A stretch of DNA of 64,000 nt from Chromohalobacter canadensis (GCF_029544075.1 NZ_JAJQJH010000001.1:372001-436000); one strand, 5' to 3'; numbered from the stretch's first letter, positions 25,235 through 34,960 are shown. Program-made: numbers and translations. Notes: generated from the letters alone by a model not told the origin.

Positions 25235-26380
25235 ATGCCGAATCGTAGACAATTTTTGACCGGAGCGGCGGCCGCGGCGACCGCAACAGCTGCACCACGC
25301 CTGCTGGCCGCTGGGGAAGGTTCCAGTCCGGCCGACACGACTGCGGCCGGTAACGAAGCGGGCCCCATCTCCGAATTGCCCAATAATCCTCCGCTGGCTT
25401 CGAAGCTGTTTCCACCCGAGCACAAGTTCGGCGTGGGCGGTACCCAACTGGGTAACATCTTCGAGGTTACGCCCGACGACGAAGCCGAAAACATGCTCGA
25501 AGCCTGTTGGGAAAACGGCGTGCGCTATTTCGACACCTCGCCGTTCTACGGCATGGGATTGTCCGAGCGCCGCCTGGGACATTTTCTCAACGACAAGCCC
25601 CCGCAGGACTATCTGTTGTCGACCAAGATGGGGCGCCTGTTGAAACCCGACGCATCGGTGGATAGCCAGGGTAACTGGAAGGGCGATCTGAACTTCAGTT
25701 ACCACTTCGACTATACCGCCGCCGGTACCCGTCGCTCGGTCGAGGACAGCCTACAGCGCTTGGGCGTGCCCAAGCTCGACATCGTCTACATTCACGACCT
25801 GACGCCGGGCATGCTGGGCGACGACTGGAGAGAGTCTCTCGAGGTGGCCCGCAAGGGCGCCATGCCCGAGCTGTCGCGCATGCGCGAGGAAGGCATCATC
25901 GGCCATTGGGGGATGGGAGTGAACAACATCGAAACCTGCCTGGCGGCCATGGAGGCTTCCGACCCTGACGTGATGCTGCAGGCCACCAAGTACAACCTGA
26001 TGGATCATGAGGATGCGCTGAATCGCCTGTTTCCCAAGTGCCGTAAGAACGACGTGTCGGTAATCGTCGGCGCGCCGCTGGGGGCTGGCTTTCTCGCTGG
26101 AGTGAATCGCTGGTTGTACAGTGGCGGCATCCCCGACGGTTACTGGGAAAAACGCGACCGTATCGCCCGGATCGCCCATCGGCATGGGATCGATCTGCGC
26201 ACAGTGGCGCTACAGTTCACCGCCGCGCCCGACGTGGTCGCCGCTACCATTCCTGGCGCGCGCAATGCCCAGCAGGCGCGCGAAAACCGGGCTTCGATGA
26301 CGGCCAAGATCCCCGCCGAACTCTGGCAGGAGCTTAAGAGCGAAGGGTTGATCGCTCAGGACGCACCTACACCGAGCTGA
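25235..26380 (+). CDS. Tat-exported aldo/keto reductase
   Basis: A 381-residue protein with a twin-arginine signal (NRRQFLTGAAAAATATAAP), so it is probably exported folded to the periplasm. The rest is an aldo/keto reductase barrel: YFDTSPFYGMGLSERRLGHF holds the catalytic Asp and Tyr, and STKMGRLLKP the Lys. The family resembles D-threo-aldose 1-dehydrogenases (pyridoxal/L-fucose dehydrogenase-like). The ATG at 25235 gives a proper signal peptide and follows AAGGAAGGG. A cytosolic-type NAD(P) enzyme with a Tat signal is somewhat odd but occurs in this group. It follows the alcohol dehydrogenase on the same strand after 134 bases. Confidence 0.82.
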   Translation: MPNRRQFLTGAAAAATATAAPRLLAAGEGSSPADTTAAGNEAGPISELPNNPPLASKLFPPEHKFGVGGTQLGNIFEVTPDDEAENMLEACWENGVRYFDTSPFYGMGLSERRLGHFLNDKPPQDYLLSTKMGRLLKPDASVDSQGNWKGDLNFSYHFDYTAAGTRRSVEDSLQRLGVPKLDIVYIHDLTPGMLGDDWRESLEVARKGAMPELSRMREEGIIGHWGMGVNNIETCLAAMEASDPDVMLQATKYNLMDHEDALNRLFPKCRKNDVSVIVGAPLGAGFLAGVNRWLYSGGIPDGYWEKRDRIARIAHRHGIDLRTVALQFTAAPDVVAATIPGARNAQQARENRASMTAKIPAELWQELKSEGLIAQDAPTPS

Positions 26381-26445
26381 TGTGTAGCCCACGCCGGAAC
26401 GTAAAAGGCGCCGCGGTTGCAGAGTTCGTGTTGCCGTAGCGCCGG

Positions 26446-27219
26446 TTACTGGTGAGGCATGCGATCCAGAGGTGCCTGCCGGAAGTAGCGTCCCAGCAGT
26501 GCGTAGAGCTCAGGATAGGCGGCGTCGAGGATGTCCGGTGCGGTGAAGAAGTACTCGCAGCAGACCGCGAAGCATTCGCCGGGATGGCTGGCGGCATAGT
26601 CGTCGATGGGGGGCGCGTCGCCGCGAGCCAGATGCGCTTGAAGGTCTTCCCACACGTCGGTAAAGACGCGGTGCCAGTCACGTGGATCGATATCGCGTGG
26701 CAAGGGTGGGAAGCCGTCGGCGTCCAGTGAGTTGCCCATGTCCAGCTTGTGGGCGAACTCATGAATGATGACGTTGAAGCCGCCCCAGTCGCCGCTTTCC
26801 TGGATGTCCGACAAAGCCAGGACGATAGGCCCCTGATGCCAGGTCTCGCCGACGCGCTCGTCCTCGAATTCGTGGACCACGCCCGCCTCGTCCATCTCCG
26901 CGACCTTGCTGCGGAATGCCTCCGGCAGTACGCGCACCTCATGGACGTTAGCAAAGGCCTCGCGGGCATCGCCCTCCGACCAGTAGAGCGTCATCAGGCA
27001 GGCTTGGGCGACTAGCGCCAACCGTGCGGGAAGGTCGAACAACTCGTCGTCGAATAATGAAAGCCGCTTGCGGCGAAGGAAGGCCCAGGCGCGCTCGCCG
27101 AGGCGGCGTGCGTCCTCATCGGGTAATGTCATCAATAGCGGTACCCGCGCAAGGCCCTCAGCCCAGGCCTCGGCAGGGAAGTGATGGCGCTCACCGCGCC
27201 AGGCGTTCCACCATTTCAT
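26446..27219 (-). CDS. mtfA: MtfA-type zinc metallopeptidase (M90)
   Basis: A 257-residue protein with the M90 zinc motif HEFAHKLDM, the FNVIIHEFAH context, and the downstream Glu in CFAVCCEYFF. The N-terminal MKWWNAWRGE and the DEAGVVHEFEDERVGETWHQ stretch are typical of MtfA. In E. coli MtfA is cytosolic, binds the Mlc repressor and has aminopeptidase activity. AAGGAG lies before the ATG. It is followed on the minus-strand map by no partner gene and is probably transcribed with, or just after, the GNAT-nitrilase gene upstream (39 bases apart). Confidence 0.88.
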   Translation of the reverse strand: MKWWNAWRGERHHFPAEAWAEGLARVPLLMTLPDEDARRLGERAWAFLRRKRLSLFDDELFDLPARLALVAQACLMTLYWSEGDAREAFANVHEVRVLPEAFRSKVAEMDEAGVVHEFEDERVGETWHQGPIVLALSDIQESGDWGGFNVIIHEFAHKLDMGNSLDADGFPPLPRDIDPRDWHRVFTDVWEDLQAHLARGDAPPIDDYAASHPGECFAVCCEYFFTAPDILDAAYPELYALLGRYFRQAPLDRMPHQ

Positions 27220-27258
27220 GACTGGGCTCCTTCTCGACGTCTCCCACGACGCATCGAT

Positions 27259-28845
27259 TCAAGCGTCTTCCTGGCGCGAGCCGGATGGCCGGCCCCCCGA
27301 TTTCCACGACCAGTCGCGCCAGCGCAGGTCGAACAGATCCTGGCGGCGGTCCTTCAGGTTGGTGACCGAGCCTTCGTTGCGCACTACTGTGAGACGGGTC
27401 AGGTCGAGATCCGAGAACATGATCATCTCGGTATTGGGCGTGGTTTCGGCCAGCACCGCATCGTGGGGGAAGGCGAAGTCCGAAGGCGAGAACACCGAGG
27501 ACTGTGCGTACTGGATCTCCATGTTCTCGATCGAGGGCACGTTGCCGACACTACCGCAGAGCACCACGTAGCATTCGTTTTCGATGGCGCGTGCCTGAGA
27601 GCAGTGGCGCACACGCAGGTAGCCGTTCTTGGTATCGGTCCAGAACGGCACGAAGAGGATGTCCATGTCTTGATCGGCGAGCAGACGTGAGAGCTCTGGA
27701 AACTCGACATCGTAGCAAATCAGGATGCCGATTCGGCCGGCATCGGTATCGAAGACCTTTAGGTCATCGCCGCCCTCGATGATCCAGTCGCGGCGCTCTT
27801 GGGGGGTGATGTGAAGTTTGGCCTGCGCCTCTATGTCGCCGTCGCGGTGGAAGAGATAGGAGATGTTGTAGAGGTGCCCGTCGTCGTGTTCCTCGATCAT
27901 CGAACCGGCGATGATGTTGATGTTGTAGGACACCGCCATGCGTGACAGCTCGGTCTTGAAGTGTTCGGTGAAGCCGGCCAGAAAGCGGATGGCAGCGATT
28001 TGATCCTGCTGAGCGGCGCGGTCCTGCAGGCCCATCAGCGGCGCGTTGAAGAGCTCCGGGAAGACCGCGAAGTCGCTTTGATAGTCCGACAGCGCATCGA
28101 CGAAGTACTCGGCCTGCTGCAAGACCGCCTCCACCGAGGAGAACTCGCGCATCTGCCATTGCACCGCGCCGACCCGAATCTGGGTCTTGCGAGTGTCGAG
28201 CACTGACTCGGCCGGTTCGAAAAGGATGTTGTTCCACTCGAGCAGGGTCGCGTAGCCCTGAGATTTTTCGTCCTCCGGCAGGTACTTGCGCAACAGCCGC
28301 TTGACTTGGAAATCGTTGGCCAGTTGGAAGGACAGGATGGGGTCGTGGATCTCCTTGCGCGAGACCTGATCCAGGTACTCGGCCGGCGACATGTCGCTGG
28401 CGTGCTGGTGATAGTTGGGAATCCGCCCGCCGGCAAGGATGGCCCGCATGTTCAACGATTTGCACAGATCCTTGCGGGCTTCGTAGAGGCGCCTGCCGAG
28501 CCGGTAGCCGCGATAAGCAGGATCGATCAGCACGTCCAGGCCATACATGGCGTCGCCTTTGGGGGCGTTGAGGATGATCTCCCGCTGATCCATCAGATCG
28601 TCGTAGCGGTGCGGGTTGGAAAACTCCTCATAGTCGACGCGGGCAGTCAAGGCCACGCCGACCAGTGTCTCGTCATCCTCGATGACGATCTGTCCGTCGG
28701 GGAACTCGCTGATCAAACGCTCGATGGTGCGCTGCGGCCAGGCGCCGCCGAGATCGTGATAGACACGATCCATCAGCGTCTTGAGCTGTGGATAGTCCTC
28801 GGGCGTCAAGTTGCGAAGGTTGAGGTGAAGATCGTCGAGGGACAT
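27259..28845 (-). CDS. GNAT acetyltransferase-carbon-nitrogen hydrolase fusion
   Basis: A 528-residue two-domain protein. The N-terminal GNAT domain (about 5-200) has the acetyl-CoA loop YRGYRLGRRLYEARK. The C-terminal nitrilase-family domain (about 220-505) has the Glu-Lys-Cys set in FAVFPELFNAP, KLHITPQERRDW and GILICYDVEFPEL. This exact fusion is known and widespread; its reaction is not settled, though amidase-type hydrolysis of an acylated amine is plausible. The ATG at 28845 (MSLDDL) has AGGA at a good distance; an earlier in-frame ATG at 28860 is weaker. Confidence 0.88.
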   Translation of the reverse strand: MSLDDLHLNLRNLTPEDYPQLKTLMDRVYHDLGGAWPQRTIERLISEFPDGQIVIEDDETLVGVALTARVDYEEFSNPHRYDDLMDQREIILNAPKGDAMYGLDVLIDPAYRGYRLGRRLYEARKDLCKSLNMRAILAGGRIPNYHQHASDMSPAEYLDQVSRKEIHDPILSFQLANDFQVKRLLRKYLPEDEKSQGYATLLEWNNILFEPAESVLDTRKTQIRVGAVQWQMREFSSVEAVLQQAEYFVDALSDYQSDFAVFPELFNAPLMGLQDRAAQQDQIAAIRFLAGFTEHFKTELSRMAVSYNINIIAGSMIEEHDDGHLYNISYLFHRDGDIEAQAKLHITPQERRDWIIEGGDDLKVFDTDAGRIGILICYDVEFPELSRLLADQDMDILFVPFWTDTKNGYLRVRHCSQARAIENECYVVLCGSVGNVPSIENMEIQYAQSSVFSPSDFAFPHDAVLAETTPNTEMIMFSDLDLTRLTVVRNEGSVTNLKDRRQDLFDLRWRDWSWKSGGRPSGSRQEDA

Positions 28846-28944
28846 GGCGGCGTCCTGCATTGCGGATACGAAAGTGAGCGCTAGTGTATCACGCGGGGGC
28901 GTGGCCCATGAGCCAATGGCTGGGTAGTGGAAAGCCCCTTGCGA

Positions 28945-28971
28945 CCGAAAAAGCCCTGCACGAAGCAGGGC
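28945..28971 (-). terminator. Rho-independent terminator of the nhaC-type operon
   Basis: Arms GCCCTGC and GCAGGGC with a 5-base loop. Read on the minus strand the hairpin is followed by TTTTTCGG. It lies 33 bases past the stop of the NhaC-type gene. Confidence 0.75.
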
Positions 28972-29004
28972 CTGTCGGGTGACTAAGGAGCTACTGGCGA
29001 CGTG

Positions 29005-30447
29005 CTAGGAGGCCTGGAAGTTTTGCCGCGCGTTGGCGTTGCCTTGGCTATCCGCCTTGGGCTGGGTCCGCCAGATGGCGATGTTGGCGTAGCCGTAGAA
29101 AATCGTGATCGCGATCACCAGCATGTGGTACCAGAGGAAGGGCAGGTAGGACATGGTCGAGACACCCAGAGTCGTGGCCATGAATACACCGCCGTCGGTC
29201 CACGGCACCATGGGGGTGGTGATGGTGCCGCCGGCTTCGGCATTGCGCGAGAGCACTCGCCGATCCACGCCCTGATCGTCATAGTTCTTCTCGGTGATGG
29301 TACTGGCGGTAATCAAAGAGACATAAGCCGCGCCGCCGAAGAAGTTGCCGAAGAAGCCGCCCAACATGGTCGATACCGTCAAGCGTCCCGGGTTATTGGC
29401 CCAGCGCAAGAACCCATTGCTGATAGCTTTGAGGATGCCCACTTGACTCATCAATCCGCCGAGTCCCAAGGCAAACAGAATCAGTGCCACGACACTGAGC
29501 ATGGACTCGATGCCGCCGCGATTGAGCAGGGTGTCCAGAAACTCCACGTCGGATTGCATGTCGTTGCCCACGTAGGCGATGCGAATGGCATCGATGGGAC
29601 CGGTCCCCTGTGCCCACCAGGCGCAGATGCTGCCCAGAACCGCCCCGAAGGTGATGACCGGAATGGCCGGATAGCGGCGAGTCAGCAACCCGATCACGAT
29701 CGCCGCCGGCAGTAGCAGCCAGGGACTGATGGTGAAGTTGCTCTCGAGCGCTTGCATGGCGACAGTGGCGCGTGAGGTGTCCACGTCACCGCTCACATAG
29801 AAGAAGCCGACGACCAGGAACAGAATGGAGGCAACCGGAATGGCGAGGGCGCTGACCGTCAGCATGGAACGGATATGATCGATCAGATTGACCTTGCACA
29901 GCGAGGCGGTCATCACCGTGGTATCGGACAGCGGCGACATCTTGTCGCCGACGTAAGCGCCGGAGATGACCGCACCGGCTACCAGTGGGAGCGGAATGCC
30001 GAAGCTGTGACCGATGCCCATCATGGCGACGCCGGCGGTGCCCGCAGTCCCGAAGGAGGTGCCGGTGGATAGCGAGGTCAGGGCGCAGATGACGAACGCG
30101 GCGAACAGGAATATCTGCGGGTTCATGACCGTCAACCCGTAGTAGATGATGCTGGGCACGATGCCCCCTGCGATCCAGGTGCCGATCAGCGCGCCGACGG
30201 TGGTCAGAACCAGTACCGCCTCCATGCCGTTATGAATGCCGTCGATGAGGCCTCGCTGCATGTCGGCATAAGCCATCTTGAGCTTGAGGCCGAGTGCCAT
30301 GACCAGGAACCAGGAGGCGAACAGCGCAAGCTGGATGGGAAGGCCGAGTACGTTGATGCTGAGGAACATGATGGCGATGAAGCCCACCATGACGGCCAGC
30401 ACCTCTATCATATTGGGCAGTCTTGCGGGGCTTTGGGATGAGGACAT
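29005..30447 (-). CDS. NhaC-family Na+/H+ antiporter-like transporter in the hydroxyproline cluster
   Basis: A 480-residue inner-membrane protein with about 11-12 helices and the NhaC pattern: TSLSTGTSFGTAGTAGVAMM, GAYVGDKMSPLSDTTVMTAS, and the later AGGTITTPMVPWTDGGVFMA. Classical NhaC proteins exchange Na+ for H+, but relatives act as amino-acid or organic-acid antiporters. It starts 43 bases after the stop of the D-amino-acid-type FAD dehydrogenase, on the same strand and behind the same operator, so it is likely made only when hydroxyproline is used. I infer it may carry hydroxyproline or a breakdown product, or deal with the Na+ that enters during uptake. Confidence 0.88.
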   Translation of the reverse strand: MSSSQSPARLPNMIEVLAVMVGFIAIMFLSINVLGLPIQLALFASWFLVMALGLKLKMAYADMQRGLIDGIHNGMEAVLVLTTVGALIGTWIAGGIVPSIIYYGLTVMNPQIFLFAAFVICALTSLSTGTSFGTAGTAGVAMMGIGHSFGIPLPLVAGAVISGAYVGDKMSPLSDTTVMTASLCKVNLIDHIRSMLTVSALAIPVASILFLVVGFFYVSGDVDTSRATVAMQALESNFTISPWLLLPAAIVIGLLTRRYPAIPVITFGAVLGSICAWWAQGTGPIDAIRIAYVGNDMQSDVEFLDTLLNRGGIESMLSVVALILFALGLGGLMSQVGILKAISNGFLRWANNPGRLTVSTMLGGFFGNFFGGAAYVSLITASTITEKNYDDQGVDRRVLSRNAEAGGTITTPMVPWTDGGVFMATTLGVSTMSYLPFLWYHMLVIAITIFYGYANIAIWRTQPKADSQGNANARQNFQAS

Positions 30448-30490
30448 GATGTCTCCTTTGATCTTGTTGTCTTGGATGAATGTATGACGC

Positions 30491-31813
30491 TTAAAAGCGA
30501 TCGAGCCGATAGGGTTTCAGCTCGGGAAGTGCTCGGTCGTGGGCAGAGGGAGTGCGCCGGGATGTACCAGAGCCCGTGGCGTCTGACGTTGCCAGCTCTG
30601 CTATCAGCTCAGCCGTAACCGCGGCCTGGGTAAGCCCCAGATGGTGATGCCCGAACGCCAGCAGTACCCTGCCGTCTTGCGCGCTATCGATGATGGGTAG
30701 CGAATCGGGAAGCGAGGGGCGAAAGCCCATCCAGGGCGTTGCCTCGGTGGTATCGAGTGGCGTCTTGAAAAGACCCTGACTCAAGCGATGCAGCTGCCAG
30801 GCCCTTTCCATGTTGGGCGGTCGCTTCAGCCCCGCGAATTCGACGGTGCCTGCCAGGCGCAGGCCGTCCAACATCGGTGTCATGATGAAACGACGCTCCA
30901 GCGATGTGACCGCCGTGGGCAGACGCGATTGCTCGCCGGGGAGCATCAAGTGGTAGCCACGCTCCGTATCCAGCGGTACCCGCGTACCGGTAAGGCTGGC
31001 GGTAAGCGGTGCCGAGTGAGCGCCACAGGCCACCAACACCTGGCGGCCGTGGAGCCGCCCCAGGGCGGTCGTCTCGAGTGTGACTCCCTGGGCATGAACG
31101 TGGCCGGAGACGACTTCGTCTTGGCAGAATTTGACGCCCTCGGCCTTGGCGGTGGCCACCAGGCGCTGGACGACCGCTAGCGGGTCGACGACGTGACCGG
31201 TCGAAGGGAAGAACAGGCCTCCGCGAATCGACTCGGACAGTTGCGGCGCCACATCGCGGATGGCGTTTCCCGACCAGGATTCGACCGGCACGCCCTGCGC
31301 CGCCATGCGGGACTGCAGTGCTTGCAGGTCGGCCAATGAGCTTTCCTGCTCGTAGACCATGAAGGAGCCATCTTCCTTCAACAGGTGAGCGCCATCGACC
31401 GTGTCGAGGAGCCTGCGCCAGGCGTCGAGGCTCGTCTCGTTGAGTGCACGAAGCCCACTGACGCTGGCCTGGTAGGGGGCTGGGCGCAGATTCGACAGCA
31501 AGCGGGTGAACCAGGGCAGCGCCCGGGGAAGATAACGCCAATCCAGGCGTAGCGGCCCCGTGGGATCCATCAGCATGCCAGGCAGGCGTTTGAGGATCGA
31601 CGCATCGGCGATGGGAAAGACCTGCTCGGTCGCCATGTGGCCCGCATTGCCAAAGGAAGCCCCCATGCCCGGCGCCTGCTTGTCCACCACCATCACGTTC
31701 AAGCCTCGGCGACTCAGCGTGAGGGCGCTGGCGATACCAACCACGCCGGCGCCGATGACGGTGACGTCGGCGTAATTGGTACCGTCGTGAAAAGCTTGAT
31801 CCTGTGAGCCCAT
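30491..31813 (-). CDS. FAD-dependent D-hydroxyproline/D-amino-acid dehydrogenase
   Basis: A 440-residue DAO-family flavoenzyme. The FAD fold is VTVIGAGVVGIASALTLSRR, and the DadA-type pattern GASFGNAGHMATEQ, FPSTGHVVDPLAVV and LLAFGHHHLGLTQAA follow. In hydroxyproline operons the equivalent enzyme (LhpB/HypO) oxidises cis-4-hydroxy-D-proline to pyrroline-4-hydroxy-2-carboxylate and feeds electrons to the membrane chain. The two other core steps are encoded 1-4 kb upstream on the same strand, which supports that role over generic D-alanine oxidation. An operator matching that of the epimerase gene lies 38 bases upstream. Confidence 0.85.
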   Translation of the reverse strand: MGSQDQAFHDGTNYADVTVIGAGVVGIASALTLSRRGLNVMVVDKQAPGMGASFGNAGHMATEQVFPIADASILKRLPGMLMDPTGPLRLDWRYLPRALPWFTRLLSNLRPAPYQASVSGLRALNETSLDAWRRLLDTVDGAHLLKEDGSFMVYEQESSLADLQALQSRMAAQGVPVESWSGNAIRDVAPQLSESIRGGLFFPSTGHVVDPLAVVQRLVATAKAEGVKFCQDEVVSGHVHAQGVTLETTALGRLHGRQVLVACGAHSAPLTASLTGTRVPLDTERGYHLMLPGEQSRLPTAVTSLERRFIMTPMLDGLRLAGTVEFAGLKRPPNMERAWQLHRLSQGLFKTPLDTTEATPWMGFRPSLPDSLPIIDSAQDGRVLLAFGHHHLGLTQAAVTAELIAELATSDATGSGTSRRTPSAHDRALPELKPYRLDRF

Positions 31814-32126
31814 GGAGGTTTCCTCGTGGGTGGCGCACTTTGTCTTTGTCGATTGTATAAAATATAAGATATGTCGTTGTCGGCTTCAATACCGCGTCGA
31901 CCAAAGTCGAGACGTATCACGTGAATGACGTTATTGGCGGTGGATGACGGCGGGGCATGGGGCTGCCTCAGCGCCTTGGGTGGGCACTTCGGGCGAGTAA
32001 AAAGGGAGATATCGACACGCCGGCGCTGGCTCGAATGATGGCCGAAGGTCCGACGCGGGGTGGTTGGATAGTGTTGAAGAGAAACGCTAGCGCTTGATGG
32101 GCGAGAGCCGGTTTATGAGGCGCCGA
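31814..32126. other. Intergenic region upstream of the FAD dehydrogenase
   Basis: These 313 bases contain the operator at 31851-31872 and an AT-rich promoter stretch near the dehydrogenase. I see no gene, tRNA or repeat in the remainder (about 31880-32126). Confidence 0.6.
31851..31872. promoter_or_regulatory. Operator of the FAD dehydrogenase-nhaC operon
   Basis: GATTGTATAAAATATA (31851-31866) is the exact reverse complement of TATATTTTATACAATC at 34991-35006, ahead of the epimerase gene. A shared TGTATA core also occurs ahead of the GntR gene. This is the expected pattern for control by the local FCD-type GntR protein. Confidence 0.65.
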
Positions 32127-32798
32127 TCATGATGTTTCGGGCTGTTTAGCGCGCTCTTCCAGCAGGGCGACGATGCCTTCGCAGGCTTCCTGAATATGCG
32201 TCTTCAACAACTCACAAGCCTTGTCGGCATCGCCCTGACGCGCCAGTTCGAGCAGTCCGTGATGCTCCTGTTCGGCCTTCTCGATTTCCTGTGTGTAGAC
32301 CAGTTGCATGCGAATGTAGCGATCGGACTTGGTGTTCAACTGGCTAATCAAGGAGAGAGTTTCAGGTAGCTCGGCCGGGGCGTAAAGCGCCTGATGGAAG
32401 GCGAAGTTATACTCGCTCCAGTTATCGATGTCGCCGCCGGAATTCAGCGCTTTATCGTACTTGAGCAGGATGTCTTCGGCCTTTTTCAGATCCGCGTCGG
32501 TGAGGCCATTGATGGCGTGGCGCAGCACGTAGGTCTCAAGCAAAACGCGCAGATCGAAAAGTTCGCGAATCTTGGCCACCGAAAGCTCGGTGGTGAAGGC
32601 ACCTCGGTGGGCATGAAACTCGACAAGTCCTTCGGATTCCAGGGTCAGCAGGGCTTCGCGAACAGGGATGCGACTGACATCGTAGTCATTGGCCAAGGCA
32701 TCCTGACGCAACTGGGTACCGCCCTTGAATTCCCCGCCCAATATGCGCCCGCGCAGGTCGTCCGCGACGAATTGCGCCCGTGTCTTGTAGGTCGCCAT
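32127..32798 (-). CDS. GntR-family (FCD) regulator of hydroxyproline use
   Basis: A 223-residue regulator. The N-terminal GntR winged helix reads FVADDLRGRILGGEFKGGT then LANDYDVSRIPVREALLTLE. The C-terminal FCD ligand domain (about 80-215) carries the Asp/His metal-site residues around the ELFDLRVLLETYVLR helix and the NFAFHQALY helix. FCD regulators sense small acids such as hydroxyproline intermediates. The ATG at 32798 has GAGG upstream. It lies between the deaminase and dehydrogenase genes, and a TGTATACA palindrome lies 27 bases upstream of its own start, so autoregulation is likely. Confidence 0.85.
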   Translation of the reverse strand: MATYKTRAQFVADDLRGRILGGEFKGGTQLRQDALANDYDVSRIPVREALLTLESEGLVEFHAHRGAFTTELSVAKIRELFDLRVLLETYVLRHAINGLTDADLKKAEDILLKYDKALNSGGDIDNWSEYNFAFHQALYAPAELPETLSLISQLNTKSDRYIRMQLVYTQEIEKAEQEHHGLLELARQGDADKACELLKTHIQEACEGIVALLEERAKQPETS

Positions 32799-32824
32799 AG
32801 TCTGCCTCTGCCGAAGGAGTGATT

Positions 32825-32848
32825 TTGCACACTGTATACAAACTGCAA
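32825..32848. promoter_or_regulatory. Palindromic operator upstream of the GntR gene
   Basis: A dyad with a perfect TGTATACA centre (32833-32840) and outer arms TTGCA and TGCAA. The core resembles the TGTATA part of the operators at 31851 and 34991. Confidence 0.55.
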
Positions 32849-32982
32849 TGAATGTCCATGACGAGGCCGTCTTCCATGGCTTGGTCATAAGTCCACGCCT
32901 TGGAGGATCCCTGTGTGTCGAGCCGAGGGCCGTTCATCGAGGCGCGGGGCAGACTCCTCGGCATCGACCTGTGATGTATCGC

Positions 32983-33930
32983 TCAGGCGCCGTCGTGGGC
33001 GGCCGACCAATGGGCGTACCAAGTACGGAACAGATCGTACTGGGCTTCAATGTAATGACGCTGGGCGTCGCTAAGCACGTCGGTTTCATTGAAATGAAGC
33101 GTGTACTCGTTTTCGCCGTTAAGGACCATCAGGTGCTTGTAATAAAGCACCAAATCGGCGCCTTCGTCGAAGGAAGACAGCACGCCGAGGGCTTCTTCGA
33201 GCTCCTTGGCTTGGCGGCGTGCGACGACGTCCCCCTGGGCGGCTTTCTTGCTGAGTGCGACGAGATGCAATACTTCACGGGGCAGGGCGTTTCCGATACC
33301 GGTGATGGCGCCGGTGGCGCCGCAGTTGACGAAGCCGTGATATACGGTGGTGTCGACGCCGACCATCAGGGTGACGTCCCGGTCTTGGGAAGTGATGTGT
33401 TCCGCCGCGTAACGCAGGTCATCGGCGCCGCCGAACTCCTTGAAGCCGATCAAGTTCGGGTGTTGGGCGCGCAATTCGAAGAACAGGTCGGCGCGAGTGG
33501 CGAAGCCATAGTGCGGACTGTTGTAGATCACGGCCGGCAGGTTGGGTGCAGCGTCCAGAATGGCCGAGAAGTGAGCCTTCTGCGCGGTGGCGGACGTGCC
33601 GCGGGACAGGACGCGGGGAATGGCCATCAGTCCATGCGCGCCGACCTTGGCCGCATGCGCCGCATGGGAAACAGCTTCCTTGGAGTTGACCGCACCGGTG
33701 CCGACGATGGTCGGGATGCCCGCTTCGACCAGCCGTGCGACGCCTTCCTGACGTTGCGTTTCGCTCAGCAGCGGCCAGTCGCCCATGGAGCCGCAGTACA
33801 CCACGCCGCTCATTCCCAGTTCGATCAGTTCACGGCCCTTGGCGACCAGAGCGTCGAAATCTGGCTGGCGGTCGGCGGTGCAGGGCGTCATCAGTGCGGG
33901 AATGCAACCGGTAAAGATGGCATCGTTCAT
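32983..33930 (-). CDS. DHDPS-family pyrroline-4-hydroxy-2-carboxylate deaminase
   Basis: A 315-residue aldolase-fold enzyme of the dihydrodipicolinate synthase family. The Schiff-base lysine is in LIGFKEFGGADDL, the proton-relay tyrosine in AVIYNSPHYG, and the carboxylate site is GSMGDWPLLSE (normally GTTGE). In hydroxyproline operons this family member (LhpC/HypD) deaminates pyrroline-4-hydroxy-2-carboxylate to 2-oxoglutarate semialdehyde. The location between the epimerase and the dehydrogenase strongly supports this over lysine synthesis. AGAGG precedes the ATG. Confidence 0.88.
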   Translation of the reverse strand: MNDAIFTGCIPALMTPCTADRQPDFDALVAKGRELIELGMSGVVYCGSMGDWPLLSETQRQEGVARLVEAGIPTIVGTGAVNSKEAVSHAAHAAKVGAHGLMAIPRVLSRGTSATAQKAHFSAILDAAPNLPAVIYNSPHYGFATRADLFFELRAQHPNLIGFKEFGGADDLRYAAEHITSQDRDVTLMVGVDTTVYHGFVNCGATGAITGIGNALPREVLHLVALSKKAAQGDVVARRQAKELEEALGVLSSFDEGADLVLYYKHLMVLNGENEYTLHFNETDVLSDAQRHYIEAQYDLFRTWYAHWSAAHDGA

Positions 33931-34024
33931 CGTTGTTCCTCTAAGGTTGGTCTATTGCATGCAAGAAGCTCAGCGCAGCGGTATCGCCGTGATGACCGGC
34001 GCTGAATCGTCGAGAGAAGTTGGG

Positions 34025-34960
34025 TTACTGACGCGTGATGCCCCAGGCGAACGGGTCCTGCTCATCGATCAGTAGGGTGGCGTCGGCGCTGAGATAGGCG
34101 CGTCCCTTGATCGAAGGACGAATGCGCTCGCCCTCCCATTCGTAGGAGGCCTCGAAGCGGCTGCCGCAGATGCTTGCCTGAGTCCAGGTCTGCCCCGGTG
34201 CCAGCCTGCCATCGGCGGCGAGACAGGCGAGCTTGGCGCTGGTGCCGGTGCCGCAGGGCGAGCGGTCATAGGCCTTTCCGGGGCACAGCACGAAGTTACG
34301 GCTGTCGGCTTCGCGGTCGTCGCAGAAGAGCTCGATGTGGTCGATGACGCCGCCGTTTTCCCCGGTGATCGATTGGGCCTCCAGTGCCTGACGAATGGCC
34401 CAGGTGTAGTCGGTGAGAGCCTCGACGTTGTCGAGTTCGATGGCCATGCCGTGATCGCTGACCAGGAAGAACCAGTTGCCGCCCCAGGCAATGTCGCCGT
34501 GGATAACGCCGTACCCCGGCACCTCGACGGGGACCCGGCGGCGATGGCGGTAGGAGAGGACATTGCGCACGGTCACGGCGCCGTCGTCATGCAGCGTGGC
34601 GTTGATGGGGCCCGCCGGCGTATCGATCTTGTGGCACCCCGGCGTCATCTGCCCCAGGTGATGCAGTGATGCCACCAGCCCGATGGTGCCGTGGCCGCAC
34701 ATGCCGAGATACCCGCTGTTGTTGAAGAAGATGACCCCGCAACTGGCATCGTGGGACTCGGGCGCGCAGTACAGCGCGCCGACCAGTACGTCGTGCCCAC
34801 GCGGTTCCAACATGACGGCCCGTCGCCATGCATCGTGATTGTCGCGGAAGTCGTCGCATTTCTCGGCGATGGTGCGACCCGAAAGCGCCGGTATGCCTTC
34901 CATGACCAGTCGTGTCGGCTCTCCCGCCGTGTGGGAGTCGATGACGTGAATGCGTTTCAT
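34025..34960 (-). CDS. 4-hydroxyproline 2-epimerase (proline racemase family)
   Basis: A 311-residue cofactor-free epimerase. The two catalytic cysteines are in the family motifs [10 protein letters not shown] and [11 protein letters not shown]. The N-terminal [13 protein letters not shown] is the substrate-site hallmark. The first-motif Cys with His next to the Gly, and Ser before the second Cys, fit hydroxyproline epimerases. The enzyme turns trans-4-hydroxy-L-proline into cis-4-hydroxy-D-proline, the first step of the pathway encoded here. It stands at the head of the cluster behind the operator at 34988-35006. A semialdehyde dehydrogenase, the last step, is not in this window. Confidence 0.92.
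   Translation of the reverse strand: MKRIHVIDSHTAGEPTRLVMEGIPALSGRTIAEKCDDFRDNHDAWRRAVMLEPRGHDVLVGALYCAPESHDASCGVIFFNNSGYLGMCGHGTIGLVASLHHLGQMTPGCHKIDTPAGPINATLHDDGAVTVRNVLSYRHRRRVPVEVPGYGVIHGDIAWGGNWFFLVSDHGMAIELDNVEALTDYTWAIRQALEAQSITGENGGVIDHIELFCDDREADSRNFVLCPGKAYDRSPCGTGTSAKLACLAADGRLAPGQTWTQASICGSRFEASYEWEGERIRPSIKGRAYLSADATLLIDEQDPFAWGITRQ

Noticed and set aside
27259-28845. The GNAT-nitrilase fusion as a new architecture
   Set aside because: This two-domain arrangement is already widespread in bacteria, so it is not new.
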